In this document: positions 12,916 to 26,000 of the stretch, in pieces
Layout: every line of letters starts with the position of its first letter
Numbering within the stretch: position 1 is the stretch's first letter
DNA from: Torymus aiolomorphi
Taxonomy: Eukaryota; Arthropoda; Insecta; Hymenoptera; Torymidae
Length of the DNA: 64,000 nucleotides
NCBI GenBank assembly: GCA_036365515.1
Contig: CM070873.1
Span: 217,109,376 to 217,173,375, forward strand
Direction of reading: 5' to 3'
Program-made: the position numbers and the translations under genes
The notes under the pieces: model-generated
Databases searched by the model: none
What the model saw: only the letters and a program-made list of their open reading frames with translations
Told to the model about the DNA's origin: nothing

Positions 12916-14640
12916 GTAAGTACTTAATAAATCTATTCATCGACAGTTCGTAATCTTTTTATGCTATGCTAATTTCATTCATGTAACGTAATAATGAAAA
13001 TTTAATACATAAAAATATAGCACCCATATATTCACTTACTGCAATCGCTACAATCAGTAACCGGAATAAACCTATTTATCATTCTGTTATTTTACTATTA
13101 CAGATAATTGCCCAGTTATGTAAAGACTGTCACATCGTTTAAACTATAACATCAAGTAATTTATATGCATGCAAATATAACAAATATTAGTCATAATATT
13201 CATTTGCAATTAGATTTATTTACTGTAAATAAAGACAATTTTATTTTATTATTTCCTGATTAGATTAGGCGGTTTTGTAAATGTTATTTAAAAAAATAAA
13301 ATAAAATGTAAATTTTGGAATATATATCACCGGAAGACGTTATCCTATTTAGGTTTCCGTTGACGCTATCAATGAGCGAAATACTTTTACAGCAAAACTT
13401 AAGAACGAAAAAGAAATTATCGAAGAGCTCTTTTTGTTATTTCACGTTATAACTTCTTAATAGATGCAAAATACTGTTACCACTAAATTACTACATTGCT
13501 TATAATTCGGTAAGATTTACACCATTTAACAATCATTGATGTTATTTATAAACTTTTGCCTCTATACTGCTAAATTGATTATTTTTAAAGTTGGTTTATT
13601 TTGAGTATTTGTATATAGAAGGTATACATAATAACACAAAACATATAATGTTATGAATATCGAATTCACGTGTTTATTTAAAGCGTACACGCGATTTAAA
13701 AATATCACTACTTTTTCTTTACTTAGCGCCCTATTCTTTTATATTATAAATACATGCATATAGACTGTTAAAAAAATATATACCAAAAACCCATTCAACA
13801 GAAACTAAAAAAAGTAGTACAACGTATGTTTTTCGGATAACGCATTATCATATATAGAGGGTACACAATGACTATGGCCAAAGGGAGCGCGAGTTTATCT
13901 TAACGAACGTTCTATAGAAAAGTGTAACGCGTAGCTTCACTTGTAAACTTGTAAACCCACGAGATGCTATTCCGATGTACAAACAGCGAGGCCTTGGTCC
14001 TAACGAGGGACAAAAACAAGAAAAGAAAAGCGCGCGAGATGTCTTTCTTTTATCCAGGAGCGCGTCAAACTTTTTTTGTATACGAGTGTTTTTATATTGT
14101 TATAAATATCCCACGTATAGAAATGCCTCTGTGACGTTAGATGGGAGAAATGCCTCTGTGGCGTTAACTGGAAGAAATTTCTTTCTGTTCGTGTTATCTT
14201 AATCTCGCTCGAAACTTCATAACTTTGCTTTTTTTAAATCGTGCGTAATTGTTTTACGTGTTCATGATGATAACAGAGTGCTAATGACCGAAATACTTAA
14301 GAAGATGTTCATTGTCTGTTACTAAATTACGCGTAATATCATTGATGATTGTTCAGCTGTTTCAAAAATAAAATGATATGAAACCGTGCGAAGTTTATAA
14401 AAATCTTTTTCAATGTCTCGCAGAAAGTCTTACGAATTAAAAACTAACAAATTTTCAGTTAAAACATAAACGAACAAGGTAAAACTGTTTTAGAGTGACT
14501 TTTCCAAATAACCAAGGCGTCTGAACAAAACAACAGAATGGTCGTGTAAATAGGTATGGAGAACAACATTTTTACGCTCTCAACATCCGACGTTTCATTC
14601 ATTGCTGAAAATACATCATCGAGATAATATTCAGTATGCA
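12916..14640. other. AT-rich spacer
   Basis: No supported gene. Short open frames (for example near 13975-14202) lack any recognisable domain. Confidence 0.4.
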
Positions 14641-14905
14641 TTGTGACGAGTGCCAATAAAGAGGCGTGAAACGTGACTGCACTTGGAGTACTATCGCGAT
14701 AAGTCGCCTTCCGCAACAATCCTGTACCACTTGCGCGCGCGCGTTTCTCTGGTATTGTATACGTTCGGCGAGACATTTTTTTTGCGCCCGTGTACTCGTC
14801 ATTACGCGCGCGGCTGGCGCATCCTCGGCAGGTGTTTTTCGCAATTGTCAGTCAACTTATCGCGCGCGTGTCGTTTGAATGTCACCGAGGCGCTCGCGTC
14901 GGTAG
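14641..14905 (+). promoter_or_regulatory. GC-rich island with initiator and splice donor
   Basis: The island is rich in GCGCGCG. It contains TCAGTC (14848-14853), an exact insect initiator (TCAKTY), about 50 bp before a donor-like GTAGGT at 14902, directly ahead of a long (CT)n tract. It may be a short non-coding first exon for the BOK gene. Open frames here run through the CT repeat and are not credible. Confidence 0.3.
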
Positions 14906-14906
14906 G

Positions 14907-15050
<144 letters not shown>

Positions 15051-16690
15051 TATATTTCTATTATATTTCTATCGACGTGTTTTCTATCAACGAGTGAAAG
15101 ATCCAAAGCAAGTTGACGTTATATCTTTGACGTTCAGCGGTATAAATTGCGCTACTCAATGTGTAATGCTTAAAATATTTTATTGACGACTCGTCATGAT
15201 AAATTTTAATTGACGTAAATCGATTAACAGTTGAACCGGAATTGTGCCTTTTATTGTTTAAAGATTCATCCATTATGAATAGTTCGTTTCGAAGCTATAA
15301 AATTAATCTCACCGAATGACTACTTGCAAGCACATTCTTTTAATGAAGTTATTTTTACCTTTTTATACATTGTTTTTAAAAGCATCTTTGTTGTACTTAA
15401 ACTGGTTATAAATCATTATCTTTTCACCTTTTGAATAAGAATTTAAACTGTGTGTAACTCTTCACAGCACACTTCGTAACTGTTTACGAGTAATTTATAA
15501 ATTTTATTAGCTACGTGTAAACCTTTACTCGAAGGGACACCGTGCTTTTATTTCCTGGTGATACGTGTACTTCTTTTCGCGTAGCACATTTCTCCTCTCT
15601 TGCTGCTATTTCGCCGTTTCTATTTTACATTAGAAGAAAAACTCTCATAATGAGCTCATTAATTTTGGAGTACGCGACAATTGCTTTTTGCGTTTTTTTG
15701 CGATGGGGATAAATCGCGCGAGAGTTACCGAAGTGTCGAGAGGTGAAGACGCTACGTTTATCGTTTTTGTGAGATCACTGAATAAACTCGGAAAGATTCT
15801 TTATTCGTATAAAGTGTAGGATCTTCGAAATGAAATGAAAATAATGAAGCATGTAATCCCAATCAACGCATTCATTGTTTGAGTTTGTTTACACACACAT
15901 ACGCGTGCGCGCACACACACACACACGCACGCACGCACGCAGACGCACACACGCACACGCGCGAGCGCGTGCCCACGCACACATATTTTGTGTGAATCCT
16001 AGAATAATATATTAGAATTCAATTATGAGTTATATCATAACAATAATTTATTCTTAATGGAATATCATGTTTAATAAATTAGTCTTTTCAATAACTTTAA
16101 CTAAAAAATAGAGGTATACTGAAATTAAAATCAAACTATTTTATTCTAGCTCCAAAAGGAATGTTTCAATTTCAAATTTTTCAAAGTAACTCAAACATGA
16201 ATCAATTACATTAAAAAAATAATTATTGTACTTCGTCAAATATTTAACTTTTCGAATCACTAATAAACGTTTATTTAATAGACTAAGTTTAAATACAATA
16301 CTCATTATGCTACTTTTTATATGGTACAGGACAAATATAGAACAATAACATTAATTTACATATTTATTAAAATTGTAGATATCATATCATAGGAATTTCA
16401 AAGAACTTATTGAGCGAATAGTTTATTAGTAGTTTTAAAATACAAAAACTCATAAAAATGGATAAGTTATCTCACATTCTTTGCTCGAAAAAGAAGGCAT
16501 TGTTCGGTAAATAAATTGAATTTCTTTTGTAATATGTATATTAAAAACTCTAGCAACAAATGTACGTCCAAGAATGCTATTTGAAAAGACTAAATTTGCT
16601 GTATTTTATCAATTTCTCCACGTCAAAACTGAGCAACTGAATATAGTTACTTACTTCACTAGATATTCGACTAAAAACAAATTACGTTTT
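15051..16690. other. AT-rich spacer with a CA/CG-rich tract
   Basis: No gene seen. About 15889-15981 is an alternating purine-pyrimidine tract of CACACA mixed with GCACGC and CGCGCG, a sequence type able to form Z-DNA. Confidence 0.5.
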
Positions 16691-17362
16691 GCAGATATCT
16701 AAATAGCCGTTGGGAAGAGTGGCGTTTACACCTACGCCTATCATCGAGCGTGCGGCAGTATACCCGCAGCCGACAGCCGACCATCGCATTAAAATATATA
16801 CCAACCACAGGCAGGGCCGCGCATGATCCCTGACACCGAGAATCGTCCTCGCACGCACACGCGCACACTGTATATCTGCGCGTCGATCTTCGGAGCGCGA
16901 TTTTCGGCAGATTAGTATGGGAAGCGCGCACCGCGGCCCCGCGGAGGTCGTAGACGCCGGTCGCGGGGAGCTGGAAGTCGACAGATAGGCGAAGGCCGCG
17001 CGCGCGCTCTATCTCTCTCTTCCTCCCGCTCTCATGGATAACAAACAGCCAGCGGCGTAGCGGCCGGCAGGTGACAACATTTGGCGAGGTGAGCAAGTAT
17101 AGCCCGTAGACGTGACTTATCAGTCGGGTGCGCCGATCTCGAGTGTCGGTCTCGGAGAGCGAAAGCTCGGGGCGCCGCCGACGGCGGCTGCTCATTGCCG
17201 ACGAGCTCGGACACGCGGTCGGGGCTTTTTCTCCCTCAAATTTCCTTTCCGAGCATGGGAATTTCGAAAGCTGTAGTTGCGCCGGCGATCTTGTGCCTAC
17301 AGATTTTGTGAAAAAAAAAAGGCTGCGATTCAAAGGATGATCGCAATGGATTTTGAGTGAGT
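16691..17362 (+). promoter_or_regulatory. CpG-rich island, best candidate promoter and first exon of the BOK gene
   Basis: This is the strongest GC island in the left half. TCAGTC at 17120-17125 matches the insect initiator, and the consensus donor GTGAGT occurs at 17357. That gives a possible non-coding first exon at about 17122-17356, roughly 700 bp ahead of the exon starting near 18057. A 237-codon open frame runs antisense over the island; its arginine- and serine-rich content is what CpG-rich DNA yields by chance, so I do not treat it as a gene. Confidence 0.4.
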
Positions 17363-18056
17363 TGCCGTTGCAGTGATTCGTCAAGTGAAAATTATTGATT
17401 ATTAAGTAGTAGCTTCAAATAGATTTGTAAATATTATACTCTGGATTAGTAAACTTTCTACATTAAATTAAGAGCGACGTTATTTTCATAACGCACCGTG
17501 TTTATTTATACTTATCTGATAATGGTCAATCGACTATCTATAATATAGCCGCATTAACATTCAATGATTTATCTTATAATTTAAGTGCTTAAGGTTTTTA
17601 CGTGGCATAGTTTTATTAAATTACGACGATCGCTACAAATTTAAAAATTAAATTTTACTGACAATAGCAGTTATATTAATACATAAATATAATATAAACT
17701 ATAGCAAAAGAAGTTACTTTACTTTGTAGATGAGCCGTTTTACAAAAAGTTATTATCGTCAAATGAAAAAAAATCTACAAAGTGCGTAAAATATATCTTG
17801 TATAAACGAAGTTATAAAATAGTATATTTTTATAATCGTAAAATCCTAATTTATCCTAATTTATTAAAATTACAAGTTCATATTAACTATTCAAAATGTT
17901 TAAGATATTGGAATTAAACCATTTTATGAAATGCTTTTTCGTGCAAAAATCGTCTGTTAATGTTAATCTTTTAGTTTTTCTGATACTCTTAATTAGACCC
18001 AGAGTGTACATAAAAGAGATTTAAATACATTTACATATTCATACTTCTAAATATAG

Positions 18057-18202
18057 GGTGTTTTTTACTTATCGGGGAATATGAAGTATTTTGCAGTGTA
18101 TGGTTTTAGAAATCCTTTAAAAGGAAACTATAACAAGAAAAAGCCGGTCATAATAAAAAAACCATCACTAATGGTTACGGAAGAGCTTGATGCTAATGCA
18201 AA
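18057..18202 (+). CDS. Possible N-terminal coding exon of the BOK gene
   Basis: ATG at 18081 opens a lysine-rich frame (MKYFAVYGFRNPLKGNY, then KKKPVIIKKPS). A GTAATT donor follows at 18203, leaving phase 2. Exon 18803-19139 is open in frame from its first base, and its leading G completes an AAG codon (then NGIKVEVKRRPKKPFR), so the frame and the basic character continue across the junction. Upstream, TTCTAAATATAG gives a branch-point-like and acceptor sequence at 18056. The donor is not ideal, and the alternative start at 18852 remains possible. Confidence 0.45.
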
Positions 18203-20019
18203 GTAATTAATTTATTCGATCATTTTTTCGTTTATAAAGATTAAATTATCTTACATTAAATAAAATAATCCGAATTCAGTAAAATAAGAATAGTTTGCCG
18301 GCGAAAATATGAGAGTACGCAAGTTCTTGCGTATATCTTCGTTAATTAAAAATTATTGATCGAAACTGTTATCGATGGGGCTAAATTTATAAAAGGCGTT
18401 ATAACACTATTGCAATAAAATATTATACATGAAAGATTACATAAAAAATTTTTAGAGATAATTCAACTTAGTAAAATATATTTAATGTAAATAGACTTTA
18501 TTTATCCTTTTAAAGTTTTTTAACTACAAAAACGACAATGTAATTATTGAAAATTAATTAATTCCGGTACCGTGCACCTTTGCTCTACCGATTACACAAT
18601 TTTTTGTACCAACGCAAGGCCATATTGAAACAAATAATAATTTTTATAAAGAAGTATTTTGGTCCTGTTCAAAAATATCTTCGAATTGTTATAGTCTCTA
18701 TAACAAATGATATTTTTTGATAAGATGCATAATGTACATGGAAACAAATCGATAGAAATGTGATTTCCCAAGCTAATGAAAAAATAAAACTTGTTTTCAA
18801 AGGAACGGCATAAAGGTCGAGGTCAAGCGGCGGCCGAAAAAGCCCTTCAGAATGTCGATCGGGGGCGGCCAGATAATGACGACGACGACGACGTTGAGTC
18901 CGGGCTCGCGGCTGTCGGCGCCAGTCGACGAGGTGACCGCCGCGGCGGTGCGCAACTACCGCAGAAGCAGCCTTGCGGCGACGCTTCACGCGAATCTGAT
19001 CGGCCTCGGTGCCCATCCGGACGCGTTCGACGTCGCGCGCCGCCGACTCAGCAACGTCAGCGATGTCGTCTCGCGCAAGATATCCCGCACGATCGGCTGG
19101 CGCTCCATGTCCGTCTCCGTCGAGCTCACCGTTTCTCAGGTAAATACCTTGCCCGCATACTCTGAATCTTACCTATGCACCACCATTTTTTCGAATTTTT
19201 CCCTATTTGTAATAACTAAAATGTAAAGAGCACAAAAGTCTTAGTGTTTTTAGTCCGGGAATTTCGATAAAACGTTTTTTACGTGGCTTATTAGCTAACA
19301 AATATTAAATTCTTCATGTACTTTACAACATAATAAAAAAGACTAAAACAATATAAGTTGTTGTTATTTTCTCTAATATTTTTCAGTTAATAATCACGGT
19401 ACTTTAAACTATCATCGGTTATCATATAGTGAGTAAACCTATTTATCTATAGTTCTTACAGTAGTCAGTTCATAATTGCACAAAGAAAAAATATAATGTT
19501 TATTCAAATGAGATAGCCTTGTTTAAATATTGTTTTAATGCTTGAGACTTAATAAGGGCGTAATAAAATATTGCAGATATGATACAAATGATATTTTCAA
19601 GAAATTAATCGTTTACCGAGGAGAAGACTTACACGCATCATATAAATATGCATATATACTAGGGAAGGGGGGGGGGGGGGAGAGGTATCCCTCACTCGCT
19701 CCGATCGTCAACCCCGAATCAACAGAGGAATTTCATTTCTTAATTTAACATATACTTTAATACAGTAATCTATAATGTCTAAAGTAATAGTGGTACTGCC
19801 ATATATGCGCATCAATATTTTTTATTTCATTTAAAATTGTCTCATTCTATCTGTCTGTGTCGCGCCTCTGACTCCTAGTCTTCTCCTCTCTATCTTTCTA
19901 CTTTTCGATCTCTACCGCTCTGGATTTGACTTTCGGCCTCTGTCTCTATCTATCTTTTTCCGCCTCTATCTCTGTCTCACTGGCTCTATCTGTGAGCCAT
20001 CCCTCTATATTTCTGACGC

Positions 20020-20089
<70 letters not shown>

Positions 20090-23000
20090 GATATCACTAT
20101 CGTTTCCTTTATCTCTACGTTAATGATTATATTACTGTACTCCTCGGCGACTATCTCTTCCTTTATGTCACCTTTCATTGTGTATGCTTCTCCTCCTTGT
20201 GTATGCCCTTATCTCTATGTCTCTGTCCTTATCTGTCTTTGTCTCTTTGTATCTGCTGTCGGTGTCTACCTTTTCGCGTATGTCCCTTTATTTCTGCCTC
20301 TTTGACTCTGTCTCTGATTCATTACCTCCTTGTCTCTGTCTCTCTTTCTAGCTCTCTTTGTCTCTCGGTCTCTGTCCCTCCGCCTCTATGTCTATGCCTG
20401 TCCCTATCTGGCTGTTCCTGATTCTCTCTATTTCTGGTCTTATCACTATGTCTCTGTCTAACTAACTTTGTCTGACCATACTCTGTCATTTATTAATTAT
20501 ATTGTTACATTCACACACGCATACAATAACCAATAGTAATCATCATTACAAAAGAATAACATATAACTTTATTCAAGATCATAAACACGATTTGAAATCT
20601 TATTGATAACAAACTCTCGAGTCAATTAATAAATCTGAAAACTAAATCGAGTCGAGAACAACAACAAACTTATCGCTTAGCAACGCTTTCGTTCTTATGT
20701 TCGATGATGGTAGACGAACACATAACATTATTCCCCCTTCTTTCAGATTGTCGTCCCGACAATCTTAAGATCAAATGAAAGAGAAGGCGTCTTCTTTAAG
20801 CGGGCTGATCCTTCGCACACGGCCAAAGGGCCCGTCTCTTGAATTGGTCCATCTTGAATTCTTGAAAATATCTTGAAATCATCGTGAAATCGTTTTGAAA
20901 TCGTCTACTTTTAAGCGGGTTGATCCTTGACTCATCCAGTCAGAGGACCCGTCTCTTAAAATGTAGAAATGTTATTTTTGGGTATCATCATGTCATCATC
21001 GGTGGGTAAAGTCTTGTTGGTAATTCTTGGACATAAGTGGGGAGTTGGTATGCCGTGGTACCTCACCTCTGTCCCTGTTCTGGCATTTGCCCTGTGCCTC
21101 ACGGGAAAAATCACGGCTCAAAATAACCGTGAGTAGAGCAGAAGAAATTACCTATCGTGGTAGATCGCCAATCGATCAATATGAATGATTTTCTTTTTGT
21201 GTTTTGGTTTCTTCTGGATGCAGAAAACAACGTCATTGATCTTCTTGATAATCTTATAAGGTCTTTCCAATTACTTTGGAGCTTCGGAGTCCTTCCTTTG
21301 ACTCGGCGAGGATTATATAACCATTCTTTCTGTTATTCTTGAAAGTTGACATGTCTGGATGTTCTATCATAGGTTGTTTTGGTACGATTGGAGGAGAGGA
21401 AAATGTTTTTTCGTGCTGATTGGTGAATTTTATTGATGTTGGTTTTTAGTTTCTGGACGTAGGTGCCGTAGTTAGGATAATCTTCTTCTTTAGGAGGACA
21501 TCCGCGTATCAAATCCAGAGGAAGTCTCAAGTCTGTACCAGTGTACATCTCCGCTGGTGTACCCCAGTTGTTGCGTGTATCGAGGATTTGTAAGCTAAAA
21601 GATACAAGGAAATCCAACGATCCCAATCTTTTTGGTTGTCTGTTATGTATTTGGATAAGTATTCTAGTATTGTTCTGTTTTGTCTTTCTACCTGACCATT
21701 TGATTGAGGATGTTGCTCTAGTCTTCCGAATTCCTAACAATTGAGATAGTTCTATAATTAGTTTAGAGTCAAAGTTACGGCCCTGATCTGTGTGAACTTC
21801 AAGAGAAACTCCATATCTACACACGATTTCACGAACAAATACTTCAGCAATAGTCTTTGTTCTCATATTAGAAAGAGGAAAAGCTTCTATCCATTTAGTA
21901 AAGCAATCTGTTACCACTAAGAGATACTTATTTTCTAAAGAAGAAATCGGGAAAGGTCCTAAAATATCCATTTGCACTCTTTCAAAAGGTAATCCTACAT
22001 TATAGATTCTCATCTGATTGTGGCCTTTATCTGATGGACCTTCCTTTGCAACACAAACTGAACAAGATCTACACCAATTTTCAACATCTTTTTTATAAGA
22101 AGCCCAATAAAATCGTTTGCGAATTTTCTGTAATGTTTTATTAACACCAAAATGACCACCGGAAGGAGAATCATGGGCTTCTTCTAAAACAGTGTCGACA
22201 TAATTTCTAGGGACAACTAATTGAAGAATTTTTGTTTTGAAGTTAGAACAAATCCATTCCCTGTATAAGATATCATCGAGAGCAACTAATAAGTCATATT
22301 GAGATAAATACACTTTCATATATTCATCTCCAGAAGAAATATCCTGCCACGACAATTTAACACCCTCTTTTTTACTGTCTAAAATAGCCCGAATGTCATC
22401 ATCTTGATGTTGACGATTTCGCCAAACTGATTGGGATATTTCTTCAAAAATAATACGTCTTACTGAATTACCAACTTCATATTTTGATGCAACATTAAAG
22501 CAATATCTACAAGAAGAATTATCACAAGGTCGTCTAGAGAGACCATCTGCATTACTATGAGAAATACCTTTCCGATGTAGAATCTTAAAGTCATACTGAT
22601 CTAATTTTCCTATCCATCTGGTTAATTGACCATCTAAGTTCTTGAAAGAAAGAAGCCATGTCAAGGCAGAATGATCAGTACGAATAAAAAAAGGTCTTCC
22701 ACATAAATAATAATGAAAATTTTGAACTGAATCTACTACTGCTAATAATTCACGGCGAGTAACACAGTAATTTCTCTCAGCTTTAGACAGAACATGGCTA
22801 TAATAAGCAATAACTCTTTCTATTCCTTCTTGAATCTGTGACAAAACTGCACCTATTCCATGATCAGAAGCATCTGTATCTAAAATGAAAGGTAAATCTG
22901 TACGAGGGAAAACTAGAATGGGCGGAGTTGACAGAGCTTGTTTTAAATTCAAAAATGATTTCTGATAGTCATCTGTCCAATCGAATTTAGTTTTCTTTTC

Positions 23001-26000
23001 AGTTAATCGATAAAGAGGTTTGGCAATAGAAGAAAATCCCTTAATGAAGCGTTTATAGTAAGAACAGAAACCTGTGAAACTTTTTACCTGTTTTTTACAT
23101 GAAGGAATTGGCTAATTAATTGTAGCCTCTATTATTTTAGGATCCGTCTTTATGCCCTTTACTGAGACAATGTGTCCTAAGTACTCAACCTCGCGTTGAA
23201 AGAAAGTACATTTCTTTTTATTCAGTTTCAAATTGGCATTTCGGATTCTTACAAAAATCGTACGCAAATTATCCAGCATCTCATCGAACGATTTAGCCAT
23301 CACCATAACATCATCTAGATAAATTAAACATATATCATTTAAAAGATCTCGAAGTATTTTCTTCATCAATAGTTCGAAAGTAGCTGGAGCGAACACATAA
23401 CAATATCATCCTTTCTCCATTTTACTCATTGTCAGAGCCATTGTCTGTGGCTCTATCTCTCCTTCTTTCTTCTTTGTTTTAAATTGGCTATGTTTTTAAG
23501 TCAGTGCCGTTGTAACTTAAGCCTTGATAACAATTCCCTCTATCTCTCCGTCTGTCACTGTCAATTCATCTGTCTCTTTTTCCTCGTCTCTGTTTATGTC
23601 TCTCCGTCTATGTCCCTTTGTCTTGATCTTCCTATCGCTGTCTCTCTAGCTCACCTCTTGGTCTTTTTTCAATAGATTTGAATTTCTTTTTCTTGCATTA
23701 ACATCAAAGTATTCTTACACACCGTTGTGCGAGCCTCGTCAAGCCTTTGGCATTATGTATCTGTCTTCTTGTCACTACCCCTAAGTTTTCGTTTCTATCT
23801 CTCATTTTTGTCTTACGCTTTGTATCTCACTTTCTTTTTGTATCTCACTTTCTGTCTTGATTTCTTTGTATTCGCTCTCAGCCCATCTCTTCGTTCATGT
23901 CACTTTATTTTTATGTCTCTGTGACTATGTCTTTAAGTCGTTGCCTTTGACTCCTTACCTCTTCCTCTCTGTCTCTGTCTCTCGTTCTACCTTTCTTTGT
24001 CTCTCGGTCTCTGTCACTGTCTCTCGTTCTACCTTTCTTTGTCTCTCGGTCTCTGTCACTGTCTCTCGTTCTACCTTTCTTTGTCTCTCGGTCTCTGTCA
24101 CTCTCGCTCCACCTCTCTGTCTCTGCCTCTATGTCTGTTTGGGTCTCTATCTGTCTGTTCCTGACTCTATCGGTGTATCCCTGTCTCTACCTCTTTGTTT
24201 CTGTCCTTATCTCACCTCATTTTAAATTTCTTTTTTATTGTATCAAGAACAAAGGATACTAGATCATCGTTGTTCCAACCTCATCAAGCATTTACCACCT
24301 TCTCTCTATAATTATTGTTTTTTAAATATTTACAAATGTATTACATTTTAAATATTTATTTTACCATTTTTGTACATCTTGTATTAAATAGATTGTATAT
24401 ACTTCTAATGCATTAATGTATTTATTATTAAACTACTCAACAGAGTTACAATGCACGGTAAAGGACCGGGGAGTGGATGGAAAGTGGATGAAGACCGGCG
24501 GGTGAAGCAGCAGAGAAGCGTCTCTCACAAAAACTATTGTTTTTGGGGGGCAGCTGGGGAGCGGTGAAGGAGCGGCCGGAAAGCGGCTGTAATGCGGGAA
24601 GGGGAGCGGATGCGAATGAGGAGTGGAGGGGGAGCGGCTACATAAAAAACTACTGTTTCTATTGATATTTTTACGTTATTTTGGAGAGCGGAGGGGGAAC
24701 AGAGGAGAGCGGAGGTGGAGCGGTAAGGGGAGCGGCTCAAAATTCTCGATTTTTGAGGAGTAAAACGGAGAGAGGAAGGGGGAGCAGATACAACCAATAG
24801 CTAAGGGGAGTGGGGGTGAGCGGATGGGGAGCAGATGGGGAGCGGCAACATAAAAAGCTACTGTTTCTATTGACACTTTTACGTCATTTTAGGGAGCGAA
24901 GGGGGAGCGGCTAGGTCGTAAGAAAAATGCTTACCACTATATAGTATAGGAAAATATATGTAAGTCAAAACCTCAAAGCCAAAATTGTATTGTATACAAA
25001 GAAAGTCAGTCGTTGGGGAAACATTAACAAGAATAGGTGTATTCTCTCTCACCTCATATTCAGGACCTGGTGCTTTTTTGCAAATACTATATTCTGACAT
25101 TGTCAAAAATGAAAAATCTCATGTAAGCTATTCTAAGTCATAATTTTATATTTACTACCATATGATTATTATGCACGTCTTCTATTTAATGAAATTATTA
25201 AACTATATTATATAGAACTAAATGGGCGAGTTATCGCTACTGTCATAACTAAAAGATGTTTTTGTAAAAGTGAGTGAAGAGCAAGTGTTTTAAATTCAGA
25301 AGGCCCAATTTTTTTAGAATTAAACTCACAAGGCAAGGGGCTTGTCCTTGTTTTAAAAGACTTGTTTACATGTGTATGTATTTGCTTGATATTGCTCAGA
25401 CTGTTACATGAATGTGATGCTGCGGTGTATGGAGTGATGACTGAAGAGCAAGTGTCATTGCAGGGGAGCTCGCTGTGTGCCCAGTACATGCGCAGCCGGC
25501 TGAAGCGCTCGGGCATCTTCCAGCGCAAGCTCGGGCTGAAGCGCATGCGGAGCTCGAAGCTGCTGTCGGGCGGGCAGGTGGTGGACGAGGTGCAGCCGAC
25601 TCTATCGGCGGTCGGGGCCGAGCTTGAGAAAATGCACCCGCAGCTGTTCGAGCGCATCGGTCGGCAGATCGGCTGCGGCACTTTCGCCACGGAGCAGCGC
25701 TGCTACGAGGCCTTGACGGACGTGGCGCGGGAGATGCTACGCGCGGGCGAGTGCAATTGGGCCAAGATTGTCGCGCTCTACGCTGTGGCCGGGGGCATGG
25801 CCGTCGATTGCGTGCGCCAAGGCAAGCCCGAGTTCCTGGCCGCCATACAGCGTGCCATGACCGCCGTCCTCGAGGAGGATCTCGCCGCCTGGATACAGGC
25901 CAATGGTGGTTGGGTGAGTTATCACTTGTCGGCAAAATTAAACTTGTAGCTTTCTTCGTTGGTAACGACCCTTTTATTCTTTTCTTTTAGAGTGCCCTAG

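Larger units (their letters stand above)
20503..23402 (-). mobile_element. Ty3/gypsy LTR retrotransposon remnant with internal deletion
   Basis: The element lies on the - strand in the BOK intron. One whole LTR (20503-20727) and polypurine tract mark the 3' end. At the other end only the first 13 or so bases of the 5' LTR (TGTTATGTGTTCG) remain, fused directly to reverse transcriptase sequence. The 4-bp direct repeat ATAT flanks both ends (20499-20502 and 23403-23406). So a complete element inserted first and later lost its 5' LTR body, leader, gag, protease and the first part of reverse transcriptase in one deletion. Confidence 0.93.

Noticed and set aside
16671..17384. 237-codon open frame on the - strand over the GC island
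   Set aside because: Low-complexity Arg/Ser content with no domain, expected by chance in CpG-rich DNA. The island reads better as a promoter and untranslated exon on the + strand.
25396..25935. 179-codon antisense frame over the main BOK exon
   Set aside because: It is the shadow of the GC-rich Bcl-2 exon. Proline/arginine-rich and without a family.
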